64,000 nt of DNA. Origin: an uncultured Butyricicoccus sp. GTDB taxonomy: Bacteria; Bacillota; Clostridia; Oscillospirales; Butyricicoccaceae. Below are positions 55,573-63,869 of this stretch, in pieces. Location: NCBI GenBank assembly GCA_944384655.1, contig CALWUF010000035.1, forward strand, positions 1 to 64,000, in the 5' to 3' direction. Each line of letters begins with the position of its first letter. The first letter of the stretch is position 1. A program made the translations under genes and the position numbers. Below the pieces are notes generated by a model. That model was not told the origin of the DNA and did no database searches. It saw only the letters and a program-made list of their open reading frames with translations.

Positions 55573-56940
55573 ATGGAACGCGAACAGTTGGGTTCCAGAT
55601 TGGGGTTTATTCTGTTGTCAGCAGGCTGTGCCATTGGCATCGGCAATGTGTGGAAATTTCCGTATATGGTCGGGCAGCATGGCGGCGGCATCTTTGTATT
55701 GTGTTATATTTTCTTTTTGGTTGTGCTTGGGCTGCCAATTAGGACGATGGAATTTTCGGTTGGGCGTGCGAGCCGGAAAAGTCCCATCCGGTCATTTCAG
55801 GTATTGGAAAAACCGGGACAGAAATGGCATATTCACGGCGTCATTGCGATGATCGGCAATTATTTGCTGATGATGTTTTATTCTGTCGTTTCGGGTTGGA
55901 TGCTGTATTATTTTTACCTGACAGCGACAGGCGCATTTGAAGGAGCATCTACACAGCAAGTGCAAGCCATTTTTGATGATATGCTGGGACAACCGAGTAC
56001 ATTGATCATCTGTATGGCAATTGTTGTCATTGCAGGCATGGTGATCAATTCCATGGGATTACAAAAAGGATTGGAACCGATCACAAAAGTGATGATGATC
56101 AGCTTGATGGTGTTGATGTTGATTCTGGCGGTTAACAGTATCCTGTTGGACGGCGGTCAGGAAGGGTTGGCTTTTTATCTCCAACCAGATATTGAACGGG
56201 CACGTGAGATTGGCCTGGGCAATACCATTGTCGGTGCAATGAATCAGGCATTTTTTACGCTGAGCTTAGGCATCGGTTCTATGGCGATTTTTGGAAGTTA
56301 TATTGGCAAAGATCACGCATTGTTGGGGGAATCGATCCGTGTCGGTGTGTTGGATACATTTGTTGCACTGACTGCCGGGTTTATTATTTTTCCGGCATGC
56401 TCAGCGTTCGGCGTGGAGGCGGGCAGCGGTCCAAAATTGATTTTCCTGACGCTGCCCAATATTTTCAACCATCTGCCCTTTGGACGGTTATGGGGCAGTT
56501 TATTCTTTATCTTTTTGACGTTTGCAGCGTTTTCCACCGTGCTTGCGGTGTTTGAAAATATTATTTCATGCGGTATGGATTTGACCGGATGCAGCCGTAA
56601 AAAATCGTGCATGGTCAATCTGGTGCTATTGTTTGTGCTGTCTGTGCCGTGTGCACTGGGCTTTAACGTGTGGTCCAATATTCAACCATTTGGCGCCGGC
56701 TCGACCATTATGGATCTGGAGGACTTTCTTGTCAGCAATATTCTGCTGCCACTCGGTTCGTTGGTCTATCTGATGTTCTGTACGAGCAGGCATGGTTGGG
56801 GATGGAATGCTTTCCGGGAGGAAGCCAATACCGGTAAGGGTGTGAAAATGCCGAATATACTCCGGGGTTATTGCACCTATGTCCTGCCGATTATTGTGCT
56901 GGTGATTTTTGTTATCGGTATTCGCGATAAATTTTTCTGA
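55573..56940 (+). CDS. sodium:neurotransmitter symporter family transporter
   Basis: A 455-residue LeuT-fold Na+-coupled amino acid transporter. The diagnostic start LGSRLGFILLSAGCAIGIGN, then WKFPYMVGQHGGGIF, and the unwound helices FFTLSLGIGSMAIFGSY are all visible. Substrate is probably an amino acid. The ATG at 55573 follows GGGAGG; an upstream frame to 55546 has no site. Confidence 0.93.
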   Translation: MEREQLGSRLGFILLSAGCAIGIGNVWKFPYMVGQHGGGIFVLCYIFFLVVLGLPIRTMEFSVGRASRKSPIRSFQVLEKPGQKWHIHGVIAMIGNYLLMMFYSVVSGWMLYYFYLTATGAFEGASTQQVQAIFDDMLGQPSTLIICMAIVVIAGMVINSMGLQKGLEPITKVMMISLMVLMLILAVNSILLDGGQEGLAFYLQPDIERAREIGLGNTIVGAMNQAFFTLSLGIGSMAIFGSYIGKDHALLGESIRVGVLDTFVALTAGFIIFPACSAFGVEAGSGPKLIFLTLPNIFNHLPFGRLWGSLFFIFLTFAAFSTVLAVFENIISCGMDLTGCSRKKSCMVNLVLLFVLSVPCALGFNVWSNIQPFGAGSTIMDLEDFLVSNILLPLGSLVYLMFCTSRHGWGWNAFREEANTGKGVKMPNILRGYCTYVLPIIVLVIFVIGIRDKFF

Positions 56941-57018
56941 GACGATAAAACGATCTCATCGGACAGATTTTCCATCGGATGCGGAAATAACGCACATGTT
57001 TTTTGTCCAAACTATCGG

Positions 57019-57047
57019 TTGACAACAAAAACAGTGTGTTGTACAAT
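57019..57047 (+). promoter_or_regulatory. promoter of thrS
   Basis: A perfect TTGACA, 17-bp spacer and TACAAT; transcription would start near 57054 at the T-box leader. Confidence 0.75.
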
Positions 57048-57053
57048 AAAAAA

Positions 57054-57325
57054 TACGAATAGACAAAAGGCGTTGAAGGGAACGCATAAACCGCGCAGAT
57101 CGTGTCTGCAGAGAGTGGATGCACAAGCTGAGAGCATTCATGGCCGAGGCGGTTTTCATGCAACCGCTCCCGGAGCTTCGCAGGGGAACAGAAAGTATCT
57201 TGCGACGGATTCCGCACGTTATAGCGGCAATGAGCGGGCACAGCGCAGGGTTGTGCCAAGCAGGGTGGAACCGTGAGATGAATTGTCATCCCACCCCTGA
57301 TTTGAGTCAGGGGTGGGATTTTTTT
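57054..57325 (+). promoter_or_regulatory. T-box leader of thrS
   Basis: A leader of about 270 bases. The conserved T-box AGGGTGGAACCG lies at 57262-57273, followed by the terminator CCCACCCCTGA/TCAGGGGTGGG (57289-57318) with a T-run. AGAGAG lies near 57110. ACC at 57163-57165 is a candidate specifier codon for Thr, but I cannot fold Stem I with certainty. The UGGA bulge complements the UCCA end of tRNA-Thr, so uncharged tRNA-Thr would favour readthrough. Confidence 0.88.
57289..57325 (+). terminator. regulated terminator of the thrS T-box
   Basis: A perfect 12-bp stem with T-run, 30 bp before the thrS ribosome binding site. Confidence 0.85.
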
Positions 57326-57357
57326 CTGCCCCCGTGAAAATAAGGAGGAATTTTTTC

Positions 57358-59112
57358 ATGGCAGACAATCAATATACGTTTGAAAATGAGCAGTACCGCA
57401 AAACCTATTGGCATACCTGCTCACATATTCTGGCGCAGGCAGTCAAACGCCTGTATCCGGAGGTAAAACTCGCCATTGGTCCGTCGATTGACAACGGCTT
57501 CTATTATGACCTGGATTCCCCGATTGCGTTCACCCCGGAGATCATGGAAAAGATTGAGGCGGAAATGCGCAAGATCTGTAAGGAAAAGCTCAAGCTGGAA
57601 CGTTTTGAGCTGCCGCGTGAACAAGCGCTGGAATTCATGAAAGACGAACCGTATAAAATCGAACTCATCAATGACTTGCCGGAGGATGCGGTTATTTCAT
57701 TCTATAAACAGGGCGAATTTACCGATCTGTGTGCCGGTCCGCATCTGGATTCCACTGGTCGCGTCAAGGGCAATGCCATCAAGTTGACCGCATGTAATGC
57801 AGCATATTGGCGCGGCGATTCCAACCGTGAAACGCTCCAGCGTATTTATGGCATTGCATTTCCAAAGAAAGATCAATTGGATGAATACCTCGCAAAGATT
57901 GAAGAGGCAAAACGCCGTGACCATCGCAAACTGGGCAAGGAGCTTGGTCTGTTTACCCTGATGGAAGAAGGTCCGGGTTTCCCATTCTTCCTGCCCAAGG
58001 GCATGGTTTTGCGCAATACGCTCATTGATTATTGGCGTGAAGTGCATAAACGATATGGATATGTTGAGATCTCTACCCCGATGATGCTCAATCGCGGTTT
58101 ATGGGAGCGTTCCGGCCATTGGGATCACTATAAGGAAAATATGTATACGACAGTCATCGATGACGTGGATTTTGCGATCAAACCGATGAACTGTCCCGGT
58201 GGTATGCTGGTTTACAAGTCAGAGCCGCATTCCTATCGCGACTTGCCGCTGCGTGTCGGAGAATTGGGATTGGTTCACCGCCATGAGCTTTCCGGTGCAT
58301 TGCATGGGTTGTTCCGTGTCCGTTGCTTCACGCAGGATGACGCGCATATCTTCATGACCTGGGATCAGATGAAGGATGAGATCAAGAATGTCGTCAAGCT
58401 GTTCGATGAAGTCTATTCTGTCTTCGGTCTGGAATATGCAATTGAGGTTTCTACCATGCCGGAAGACCATATGGGTGACGAAAAGGATTGGGATTTTGCC
58501 ACGGAGACGCTGAAAGCTGCGGTTTCCGAGATGGGCAAGAGCTATGTGATCAACGAAGGTGACGGTGCATTCTATGGTCCAAAGCTGGACTTCCATCTGG
58601 CGGATTCGCTGGGACGTACCTGGCAGTGTGGTACGATCCAGTTGGATATGCAGCTTCCGGAACGCTTTGAGTTGGAATATACTGGCGCAGATGGTGAAAA
58701 GCATCGCCCCGTGATGATCCATCGCGTTGTACTCGGCTCGATTGAGCGCTTTATCGGCGTCATTACCGAACATTTTGCAGGCGCATTTCCAACCTGGCTC
58801 GCTCCGGTTCAGGTCAAGGCACTGCCGGTTACCGACCGCACGGCGGTTTATGCCGATGAGGTTGAACAGGCATTGACTGCCGCAGGCTTCCGTGCGGAGG
58901 TCGATCATCGCAGTGAAAAGCTGGGCTATAAGATCCGCGAGGCACAAGCGCAGAAAGTTCCATATATGTTGGTTCTGGGTGACAAGGAGCAGGAAAACGG
59001 CACAGTTTCTGTTCGTGACCGCAAGGGCAAGACGACGACGATGGCGCTGGATGCGTTCCTTGATACGCTGCGCCGAGAGGTCGATACAAAAAGCCGCGAC
59101 GCGTTGATTTGA
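57358..59112 (+). CDS. thrS: threonyl-tRNA synthetase, TGS-less
   Basis: A 584-residue class II synthetase. The editing domain (residues about 20-200: WHTCSHILAQAVKRLYP, DLCAGPHLDSTG) and catalytic domain (HRHELSGALHGLFRVR; MNCPGGM zinc Cys) plus anticodon domain (PVTDRTAVYADEV) are complete. The start MADNQYTFENEQYRKTYWH enters the editing domain almost at once, so the usual 60-residue N-terminal TGS domain is absent. The start follows AAGGAGG, behind the T-box. Confidence 0.95.
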   Translation: MADNQYTFENEQYRKTYWHTCSHILAQAVKRLYPEVKLAIGPSIDNGFYYDLDSPIAFTPEIMEKIEAEMRKICKEKLKLERFELPREQALEFMKDEPYKIELINDLPEDAVISFYKQGEFTDLCAGPHLDSTGRVKGNAIKLTACNAAYWRGDSNRETLQRIYGIAFPKKDQLDEYLAKIEEAKRRDHRKLGKELGLFTLMEEGPGFPFFLPKGMVLRNTLIDYWREVHKRYGYVEISTPMMLNRGLWERSGHWDHYKENMYTTVIDDVDFAIKPMNCPGGMLVYKSEPHSYRDLPLRVGELGLVHRHELSGALHGLFRVRCFTQDDAHIFMTWDQMKDEIKNVVKLFDEVYSVFGLEYAIEVSTMPEDHMGDEKDWDFATETLKAAVSEMGKSYVINEGDGAFYGPKLDFHLADSLGRTWQCGTIQLDMQLPERFELEYTGADGEKHRPVMIHRVVLGSIERFIGVITEHFAGAFPTWLAPVQVKALPVTDRTAVYADEVEQALTAAGFRAEVDHRSEKLGYKIREAQAQKVPYMLVLGDKEQENGTVSVRDRKGKTTTMALDAFLDTLRREVDTKSRDALI

Positions 59113-59113
59113 T

Positions 59114-59422
59114 TTAATCTTCCGGTTGCTCGAGCGAGCGGCGCAGCATGGTGTCAGCGTGAAGGCTGACCTGATACAATGCGCCCGGCTCGAGCGGACC
59201 GAAGGCAAACCGTCCCAGTTCGTCGGTATAGGTGATACGCACAATGCGGTCTGGTTCTGTTTTGCCTGAAATGGTCAGCACAGCGAGCGCCCCGGCGACA
59301 GGTTTCCCGTTGGGATCGACTGCGGTGCCGAGCAAAGCGGGACGTGTATCCGGGCGCAGGGATATGGTAGTTTCCACCTGTTCTCCGGCAGATGGGCGGA
59401 CATAAAAATTGGCATACATCAT
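59114..59422 (-). CDS. carboxypeptidase-regulatory-like (Cna-B-type) small protein
   Basis: A 102-residue beta-rich protein. The pattern LLGTAVDPNGKPVAGALAVL and TDELGRFAFGPLEPGALYQV matches single CarboxypepD_reg / Cna-B-type folds. No signal peptide or membrane segment is seen. The ATG at 59422 lies six bases after AGGAGG; the stop lies two bases beyond the thrS stop, convergent. Function unknown. Confidence 0.75.
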   Translation of the reverse strand: MMYANFYVRPSAGEQVETTISLRPDTRPALLGTAVDPNGKPVAGALAVLTISGKTEPDRIVRITYTDELGRFAFGPLEPGALYQVSLHADTMLRRSLEQPED

Positions 59423-59561
59423 CAAACACCTCCTGTGGCAGTGGCTTCATTCTGCTTTCAGCGTATGACTGCGGCGGGAAAAGGTGCAAAAGGGAAGAAA
59501 AAAATCCCGCAGATTCTCCCGGGTTTTATTTTTGATGCGGGACAGAAAGGAACGTAACACA

Positions 59562-61277
59562 ATGAAGATGAGCAATATGCTCGGCAGCCGTTTTAAGGAG
59601 ACTCCGGCGGACTGTCAATTGGATAGCCATAAGCTCATGGTGCGCGGCGGCTACATCAAGCAGATGACAACAGGCATTTATTCGCTGTTTATGCCGACCA
59701 AACGCATCACCAAAAAAATTGAAACGATCATCCGCGAGGAAATGGATAAAATTGACGGTCAGGAAGTCATGTTCCCGGTTGTCATGCCGGCGGCACTGTG
59801 GCAGGAATCCGGTCGTTATGATTCCATTGGCAGTGAGATGGCGCGTTTTAAGGATAGAAGTGGTCAGCCGGTTGTCCTGGGCATGACGCATGAGGAAGCG
59901 GCGGTACATCTGGCGCGCGGTGCGGCGCAGTCGTACACCAATTATCCATTCATGATCTATCAAATTCAGACGAAATTCCGCGATGAACCGCGTGCGCGCG
60001 GCGGGTTGATCCGTGTGCGTGAGTTCACGATGAAGGACGCCTATTCTTTCCACACCTCGCAGGAGGATTTGGAACAGTATTATGAGAAGTGTTACACGGC
60101 ATATGAGAACATCTTCCGCCGTGCAGGACTTTCAGAGGTTGTCGCGGTCAAATCGGATTCCGGCATGATGGGCGGCAGTGTTTCTCATGAATTCATGCTG
60201 CTGACCGATTGTGGTGAGGATACCATTGTCTTGTGTGACTGTGGCTATCGCTCCAATATGGAAGCTGCGGATTGCATTGTTGAGACGCCGGAGACGGAAG
60301 AAGCACCGCTCACCAAGGTATTCACTCCGGAGACCAAGACCATTGAAGCGGTATGTGAGTATCTGCATGCGCCGGCAAATGCGTCTTGTAAAGCCGTTGT
60401 GTATCAGAAAAATATGACCGATGAATATGTCATCGCATTTATTCGCGGTGATTTGGAAGTCAATGAGACCAAACTGCGCAATTTCCTGGGGGAAGAAATC
60501 CATCCGGCGGAGATCACGCTGGAGAGCGGCATTGTTGCAGGCTTTATCGGTCCGGTTGGTCTGCCGGAAGGTGTGACCTATGTCATTGATCGGTCTGTGG
60601 CTGCATTGAATAGCTCGGTATGCGGTGCAAATGAGGAGAATTATCACTATACCGGTTACAATGTTGCGCGCGATACGCCGGATGCACAGATTGCCGATTT
60701 CGCCAAGACCTATGAGGGTGCAATCTGTCCGATCTGCGGCAAGCCGCAGATCCGCATCAGCCGCGGCATTGAAGTGGGCAATATCTTCCAACTGGGCACG
60801 AAGTATACCAGGTCGATGGAAATGACATACATTGGTCAGGACGGTAAGCCGCACTATCCAATTATGGGCTGTTATGGCATTGGCGTCGGTCGCCTTGCCG
60901 CCTCGGTCTGTGAGGTCAAACACGACGAATATGGTCCCATCTGGCCGATGTCCATTGCGCCATGGCAGGTTCATATCTGTGCGATCAAGGCAAATGATCC
61001 GGAAGTCCATGCCGCTGCCGATGCGCTATATCAGGAACTGCAGGATGCCGGCATTGAGGTCATTTATGATGACCGCAAGGTCAGCGCGGGCAATATGTTC
61101 TCTGACGCAGACCTTCTGGGTGTACCGGTTCGCGTCATTATCAGCCCGAAGACGGTCAAACGCGGCGCCGTTGAGGTATCCAAGCGGGATAAATCGATGC
61201 GTGAGGACGTGTCGCCTGAACATGCAGTGGAATACGTCAAAAAGTTGGTCCAGGATATGCTGGATGAGTGCAGATAA
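59562..61277 (+). CDS. proS: prolyl-tRNA synthetase (bacterial type)
   Basis: A 571-residue class II synthetase. Motif 2 appears as FRDEPRARGGLIRVREFTMKD-type residues, with the editing insertion (INS) between about residues 225-400 and the anticodon domain at the C terminus (ADLLGVPVRVIISPKT). The start follows GAAAGGA; no T-box motif lies upstream. Confidence 0.96.
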   Translation: MKMSNMLGSRFKETPADCQLDSHKLMVRGGYIKQMTTGIYSLFMPTKRITKKIETIIREEMDKIDGQEVMFPVVMPAALWQESGRYDSIGSEMARFKDRSGQPVVLGMTHEEAAVHLARGAAQSYTNYPFMIYQIQTKFRDEPRARGGLIRVREFTMKDAYSFHTSQEDLEQYYEKCYTAYENIFRRAGLSEVVAVKSDSGMMGGSVSHEFMLLTDCGEDTIVLCDCGYRSNMEAADCIVETPETEEAPLTKVFTPETKTIEAVCEYLHAPANASCKAVVYQKNMTDEYVIAFIRGDLEVNETKLRNFLGEEIHPAEITLESGIVAGFIGPVGLPEGVTYVIDRSVAALNSSVCGANEENYHYTGYNVARDTPDAQIADFAKTYEGAICPICGKPQIRISRGIEVGNIFQLGTKYTRSMEMTYIGQDGKPHYPIMGCYGIGVGRLAASVCEVKHDEYGPIWPMSIAPWQVHICAIKANDPEVHAAADALYQELQDAGIEVIYDDRKVSAGNMFSDADLLGVPVRVIISPKTVKRGAVEVSKRDKSMREDVSPEHAVEYVKKLVQDMLDECR

Positions 61278-61293
61278 ATAGGAAGCATAAAAC

Positions 61294-61336
61294 GGATGGC
61301 AGGCCGGGGGAGCCGTTTTCCTCAAGCCTGCCATCC
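61294..61336 (+). repeat. long-loop hairpin between proS and the MscS gene
   Basis: GGATGGCAGGC pairs with GCCTGCCATCC across a 21-nt loop. AAAACGG and CCGTTTT nearby can form a competing stem. Only a weak T-run follows, so terminator or regulatory role is open. Confidence 0.5.
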
Positions 61337-61359
61337 TTGTATTTGGAAAGGAGATGTCA

Positions 61360-62313
61360 ATGAGAACAACAGTTTGGAAGCTGACACAGACCACAACAGG
61401 CTCGGCCGACGTCCCTGTGAGCGCAGAAGATGCGGCTGAGGTCACCAACGACGCCATTGAAAGTGTGCAGTCAATTACCAGCCTGCTGCATCTGCCGACC
61501 TGGGTTGGGCGGACAATATTCATTGTGCTGGTTGTATTGATTATGTTGTGGCTGGTTAAGATGATCAACAAGGCATTCCGGCGCACAATGAATGCGATGC
61601 AGGAGAATAAACAGGATACGACGTTGTTGTCTTTTGCGCGGTATGTTGTGCTGGCGATTCTGTATTTTGCAGGCGGCGTCATCGTTGTGTCCAGCATCCC
61701 GGGCGCTACGGATTCACTCAATGCCCTGTTGGCGTCCGGTGGTATTGTCGCAGTGGTTCTCGGCTTTGCTTCACAGGATGCGTTGAGCAATGTCGCCGGC
61801 GGTATTATGATCCTCACCTTTAAGCCGTTTGTCATCGGTGATTTTGTGCGCTATATTGATATGGGCGTATCTGGCACGGTTGAGGATATTTCACTGCGGC
61901 ACACGACGATCCGCACACCGGAAAACAAACGGTTGATCGTACCAAACGGAAAGATCAATGAAGGGGTTATTGAAAATGCGAACTATGCGGACAGCCGGGT
62001 TTGTGAATTCTTTAACGTCAGCATTACGTATGAGAGCGATTTGGAGCATGCGATTCACATTCTGAGGGAAGAAGTGATGAAACAGCCTCTGCATTTGGAT
62101 GTACGCGACCCGAAGACACAGGCGCATGATCCGGAAGTGCAGGTTGAGGTTTTAGAACTTGCAGATTCTGCTGTTGTATTGCGCGCCTGGTTGTGGGCGT
62201 CCGATTTGAACAATGCGATGAAATTAAAATTTTTGCTGAATCGCTCAGTAAAAACCCGATTTGATGCGGAAGGAATTGAATTTGCCTATCCGCATATTAC
62301 GATCAAAAAATAA
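61360..62313 (+). CDS. MscS family mechanosensitive channel
   Basis: A 317-residue small-conductance channel. Three membrane helices lie near residues 50-68, 92-110 and 116-146, the last carrying the pore pattern GFASQDALSNVAGGIMI and LTFKPFVIGDFV. The cytoplasmic beta and alpha-beta domains follow (RTPENKRLIVPNGKINEG). I start at 61360, six bases after GGAAAGGAG. An N-terminal Thr/Asp-rich stretch of 40 residues precedes the first helix. Confidence 0.92.
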   Translation: MRTTVWKLTQTTTGSADVPVSAEDAAEVTNDAIESVQSITSLLHLPTWVGRTIFIVLVVLIMLWLVKMINKAFRRTMNAMQENKQDTTLLSFARYVVLAILYFAGGVIVVSSIPGATDSLNALLASGGIVAVVLGFASQDALSNVAGGIMILTFKPFVIGDFVRYIDMGVSGTVEDISLRHTTIRTPENKRLIVPNGKINEGVIENANYADSRVCEFFNVSITYESDLEHAIHILREEVMKQPLHLDVRDPKTQAHDPEVQVEVLELADSAVVLRAWLWASDLNNAMKLKFLLNRSVKTRFDAEGIEFAYPHITIKK

Positions 62314-62327
62314 GGAATTGTTTTGCC

Positions 62328-62367
62328 ATCCCCGTCCGGTAGTTGTACGCCGGACGGGGATTTTTTG
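62328..62367 (+). terminator. terminator of the MscS gene
   Basis: ATCCCCGTCCGG pairs with CCGGACGGGGAT, then T-run. Confidence 0.85.
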
Positions 62368-62545
62368 TGCGATTGATGTAGGTTTCAAGTCATGTCGGAG
62401 AAGTTTGTCACGGTTTTCACATTCGTCAACCTATACAAAAACTTTGCATTCAAATTGTGGGGAATAAATAGCGATAAAATGGGAAAACAGACAATATGCA
62501 CAAAAAATAAAAGAATAAACTGTGCAACATTATGAACAATTGCGC

Positions 62546-62574
62546 TTGAAGAAAAAGTGGGAAGTGTGTATGAT
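62546..62574 (+). promoter_or_regulatory. promoter of the tiny-ORF array
   Basis: TTGAAG (62546-62551), 17-bp spacer, TATGAT (62569-62574); start of transcription near 62581. Confidence 0.65.
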
Positions 62575-62580
62575 ATAGCC

Positions 62581-62760
62581 AAGCTGAGGGAAACAAAACC
62601 GAGGCGGCGGATAACGAAGCGTTGTCCGAAACAGTTCCGAAGGAATGCCAAAAGCTCCGGCTTTCGGAACGCCGTGTGAAACGGAATCTATGATATGATG
62701 CGCAGAACAAAGAAATCTGGCGCACAGAAATAGAAAATCCGCTTCATGAAATTTTTGGAG
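62581..62760 (+). ncRNA. structured 5' leader of the tiny-ORF array
   Basis: CGGATAACG (62608-62616) pairs with CGTTGTCCG (62620-62628), one wobble, and GTTCCGAA (62634-62641) pairs with TTCGGAAC (62663-62670). The remaining 90 bases up to the first ribosome binding site hold no obvious stem. No T-run follows the stems, and I match it to no known riboswitch. Confidence 0.5.
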
Positions 62761-62771
62761 GTGAAACTATC

Positions 62772-62867
62772 ATGAATCGTTCATTCGGTCAGATGGTTCA
62801 CATGTATCGAAAGACATTGTGTAACCGAAAGATTGAACAGGCGAGGATTGCTTATTGCGGTAAGTGA
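62772..62867 (+). CDS. tiny ORF 1 of the array
   Basis: 31 residues, MNRSFGQMVHMYRKTLCNRK and a short tail ending AYCGK. Basic, two Cys. The ribosome binding site TTGGAGGTG is strong. It does not belong to either peptide family of the array, but shares their size, charge and strand. Confidence 0.6.
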   Translation: MNRSFGQMVHMYRKTLCNRKIEQARIAYCGK

Positions 62868-62905
62868 GTCGCCTGCAGGAATACGGACAAAGGAGTTGAC
62901 CCGAT

Positions 62906-63004
62906 ATGATGAAATGGTTTGATGAGCTGACAAGAGCGCGTATGATGGCGCTGGAGCGGGAAAAAATCTCCTGCATGGCTCATTCGAAAAGTCATCGGAC
63001 TTGA
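62906..63004 (+). CDS. tiny ORF 2, family A
   Basis: 32 residues, starting MMKWFDELTRARMMALEREK. Family A pattern: hydrophobic-F-x-E-L-T-R-A-R-M-M-A-L-E. Ribosome binding site AAAGGAG. A 17-base stretch (62939-62955) is identical to one in ORF 3, showing duplication. Confidence 0.7.
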   Translation: MMKWFDELTRARMMALEREKISCMAHSKSHRT

Positions 63005-63049
63005 TTCACACAGAAATAACCCAATGGATAGCATATAGGAGTGATCAAT

Positions 63050-63139
63050 ATGAATTTCTTTTCTGAACTGACCCGCGCACGTATGATGGCGCTGGAAAAT
63101 GAACGGGTTTCCTGTAGAGTTCGCGCAAACAAGCGCTGA
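63050..63139 (+). CDS. tiny ORF 3, family A
   Basis: 29 residues, starting MNFFSELTRARMMALENERV, followed by a SC and a basic tail. Ribosome binding site TAGGAG. It shares the exact CGTATGATGGCGCTGGA stretch (63080-63096) with ORF 2. Confidence 0.7.
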   Translation: MNFFSELTRARMMALENERVSCRVRANKR

Positions 63140-63185
63140 GCTGGGTTTCAGGAACAACACACATCAATCTAGGAGGTAAATAATC

Positions 63186-63308
63186 ATGCGTTTTGATGAT
63201 ATGAAGAAGAGTGCGATGATCGGCATAAGAATGCTGAACTATGGATATGTATCCCGTGATGAATTCAGCGAGATGATTCGTGCACATCGCGCACAGTATA
63301 AGGCATAA
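63186..63308 (+). CDS. tiny ORF 4, family B
   Basis: 40 residues, starting MRFDDMKKSAMIGIRMLNYG. Family B pattern: MxFDxx...MxGxRMxxYGxVxRxEFxxMxRxH. Ribosome binding site AGGAGG. Closely related to ORF 5. Confidence 0.7.
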   Translation: MRFDDMKKSAMIGIRMLNYGYVSRDEFSEMIRAHRAQYKA

Positions 63309-63352
63309 ATTTTTTCACACACAACCGATTGACAACAAAGGAGTGTTGACAT

Positions 63353-63469
63353 ATGAAATTGTTTGATAACATTGACAGAACCATGATGCTTGGCATGCGA
63401 ATGATGTACGGCGGAAGCGTTACTCGTGCTGAGTTTAACGATATGATGCGTGAGCACAGCAAACACTGA
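63353..63469 (+). CDS. tiny ORF 5, family B
   Basis: 38 residues, starting MKLFDNIDRTMMLGMRMMYG, then a GSVTRAEFNDMMREHSKH tail that parallels ORF 4. Ribosome binding site AAAGGAG. Confidence 0.7.
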   Translation: MKLFDNIDRTMMLGMRMMYGGSVTRAEFNDMMREHSKH

Positions 63470-63540
63470 TTGTATTTGCCGGTATGCCCGGCACACAAAC
63501 CGCCTGTAAGACGCATAAAGACCCGGAAGAAGGGAATGCT

Positions 63541-63636
63541 ATGAAACGAACGACCATGACCCGAATCCGATTCGCAGACCGGCATATTCCCGTGACAGTT
63601 ATGGTACAGGAATTTCCCGGAGCAAAAGGTCTGTAA
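63541..63636 (+). CDS. tiny ORF 6 of the array
   Basis: 31 residues, starting MKRTTMTRIRFADRHIPVTV. Basic; not related to families A or B. Ribosome binding site AGAAGGG, weaker than the others, so it is the least certain. Confidence 0.5.
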   Translation: MKRTTMTRIRFADRHIPVTVMVQEFPGAKGL

Positions 63637-63660
63637 TCGTCCGAGAGGAGGTCTGCCTCT

Positions 63661-63780
63661 ATGAAAGGCAGAGGATTTTTTAGCGAACTGGTCCGTGCAA
63701 GGCAGTTGGGGCTGGAGCGGGAACGAGTAAAGGACCGCATCCGTCTCGAACGGGAGGCGCGGAAAAAAACAGATAAGTAA
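63661..63780 (+). CDS. tiny ORF 7, family A (diverged)
   Basis: 39 residues, starting MKGRGFFSELVRARQLGLER, then a very basic tail of Arg, Lys and Glu. It shares FFSELxRARxxxLExERV with ORF 3 and ends the array. Ribosome binding site GAGAGGAGG. Confidence 0.65.
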   Translation: MKGRGFFSELVRARQLGLERERVKDRIRLEREARKKTDK

Positions 63781-63800
63781 CCGCAAACACATATGTATGG

Positions 63801-63847
63801 AGCGGCGTTCCAAATCCCTTGAAAGAGGGAAGCGGAACGCCGCTTTT
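63801..63847 (+). terminator. terminator of the tiny-ORF array
   Basis: AGCGGCGTTCC (63801-63811) pairs with GGAACGCCGCT (63834-63844), and an inner TCCCTT / GAGGGA stem sits inside. T-run follows. Confidence 0.85.
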
Positions 63848-63869
63848 GTGATATATTTGAGGAAAAACC

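Noticed and set aside
58219..59244. 341-codon minus-strand frame across thrS.
   Set aside because: Antisense to thrS; no ribosome binding site.
59490..59560. T-box or riboswitch before proS.
   Set aside because: Only a weak CCCG/CGGG stem with T-rich tail is present; no AGGGTGGAACCG-like motif.
62772..63780. The repeated short units as a CRISPR or satellite repeat array.
   Set aside because: Unit spacing is irregular, similarity is mostly at protein level and each unit has a ribosome binding site and stop codon.
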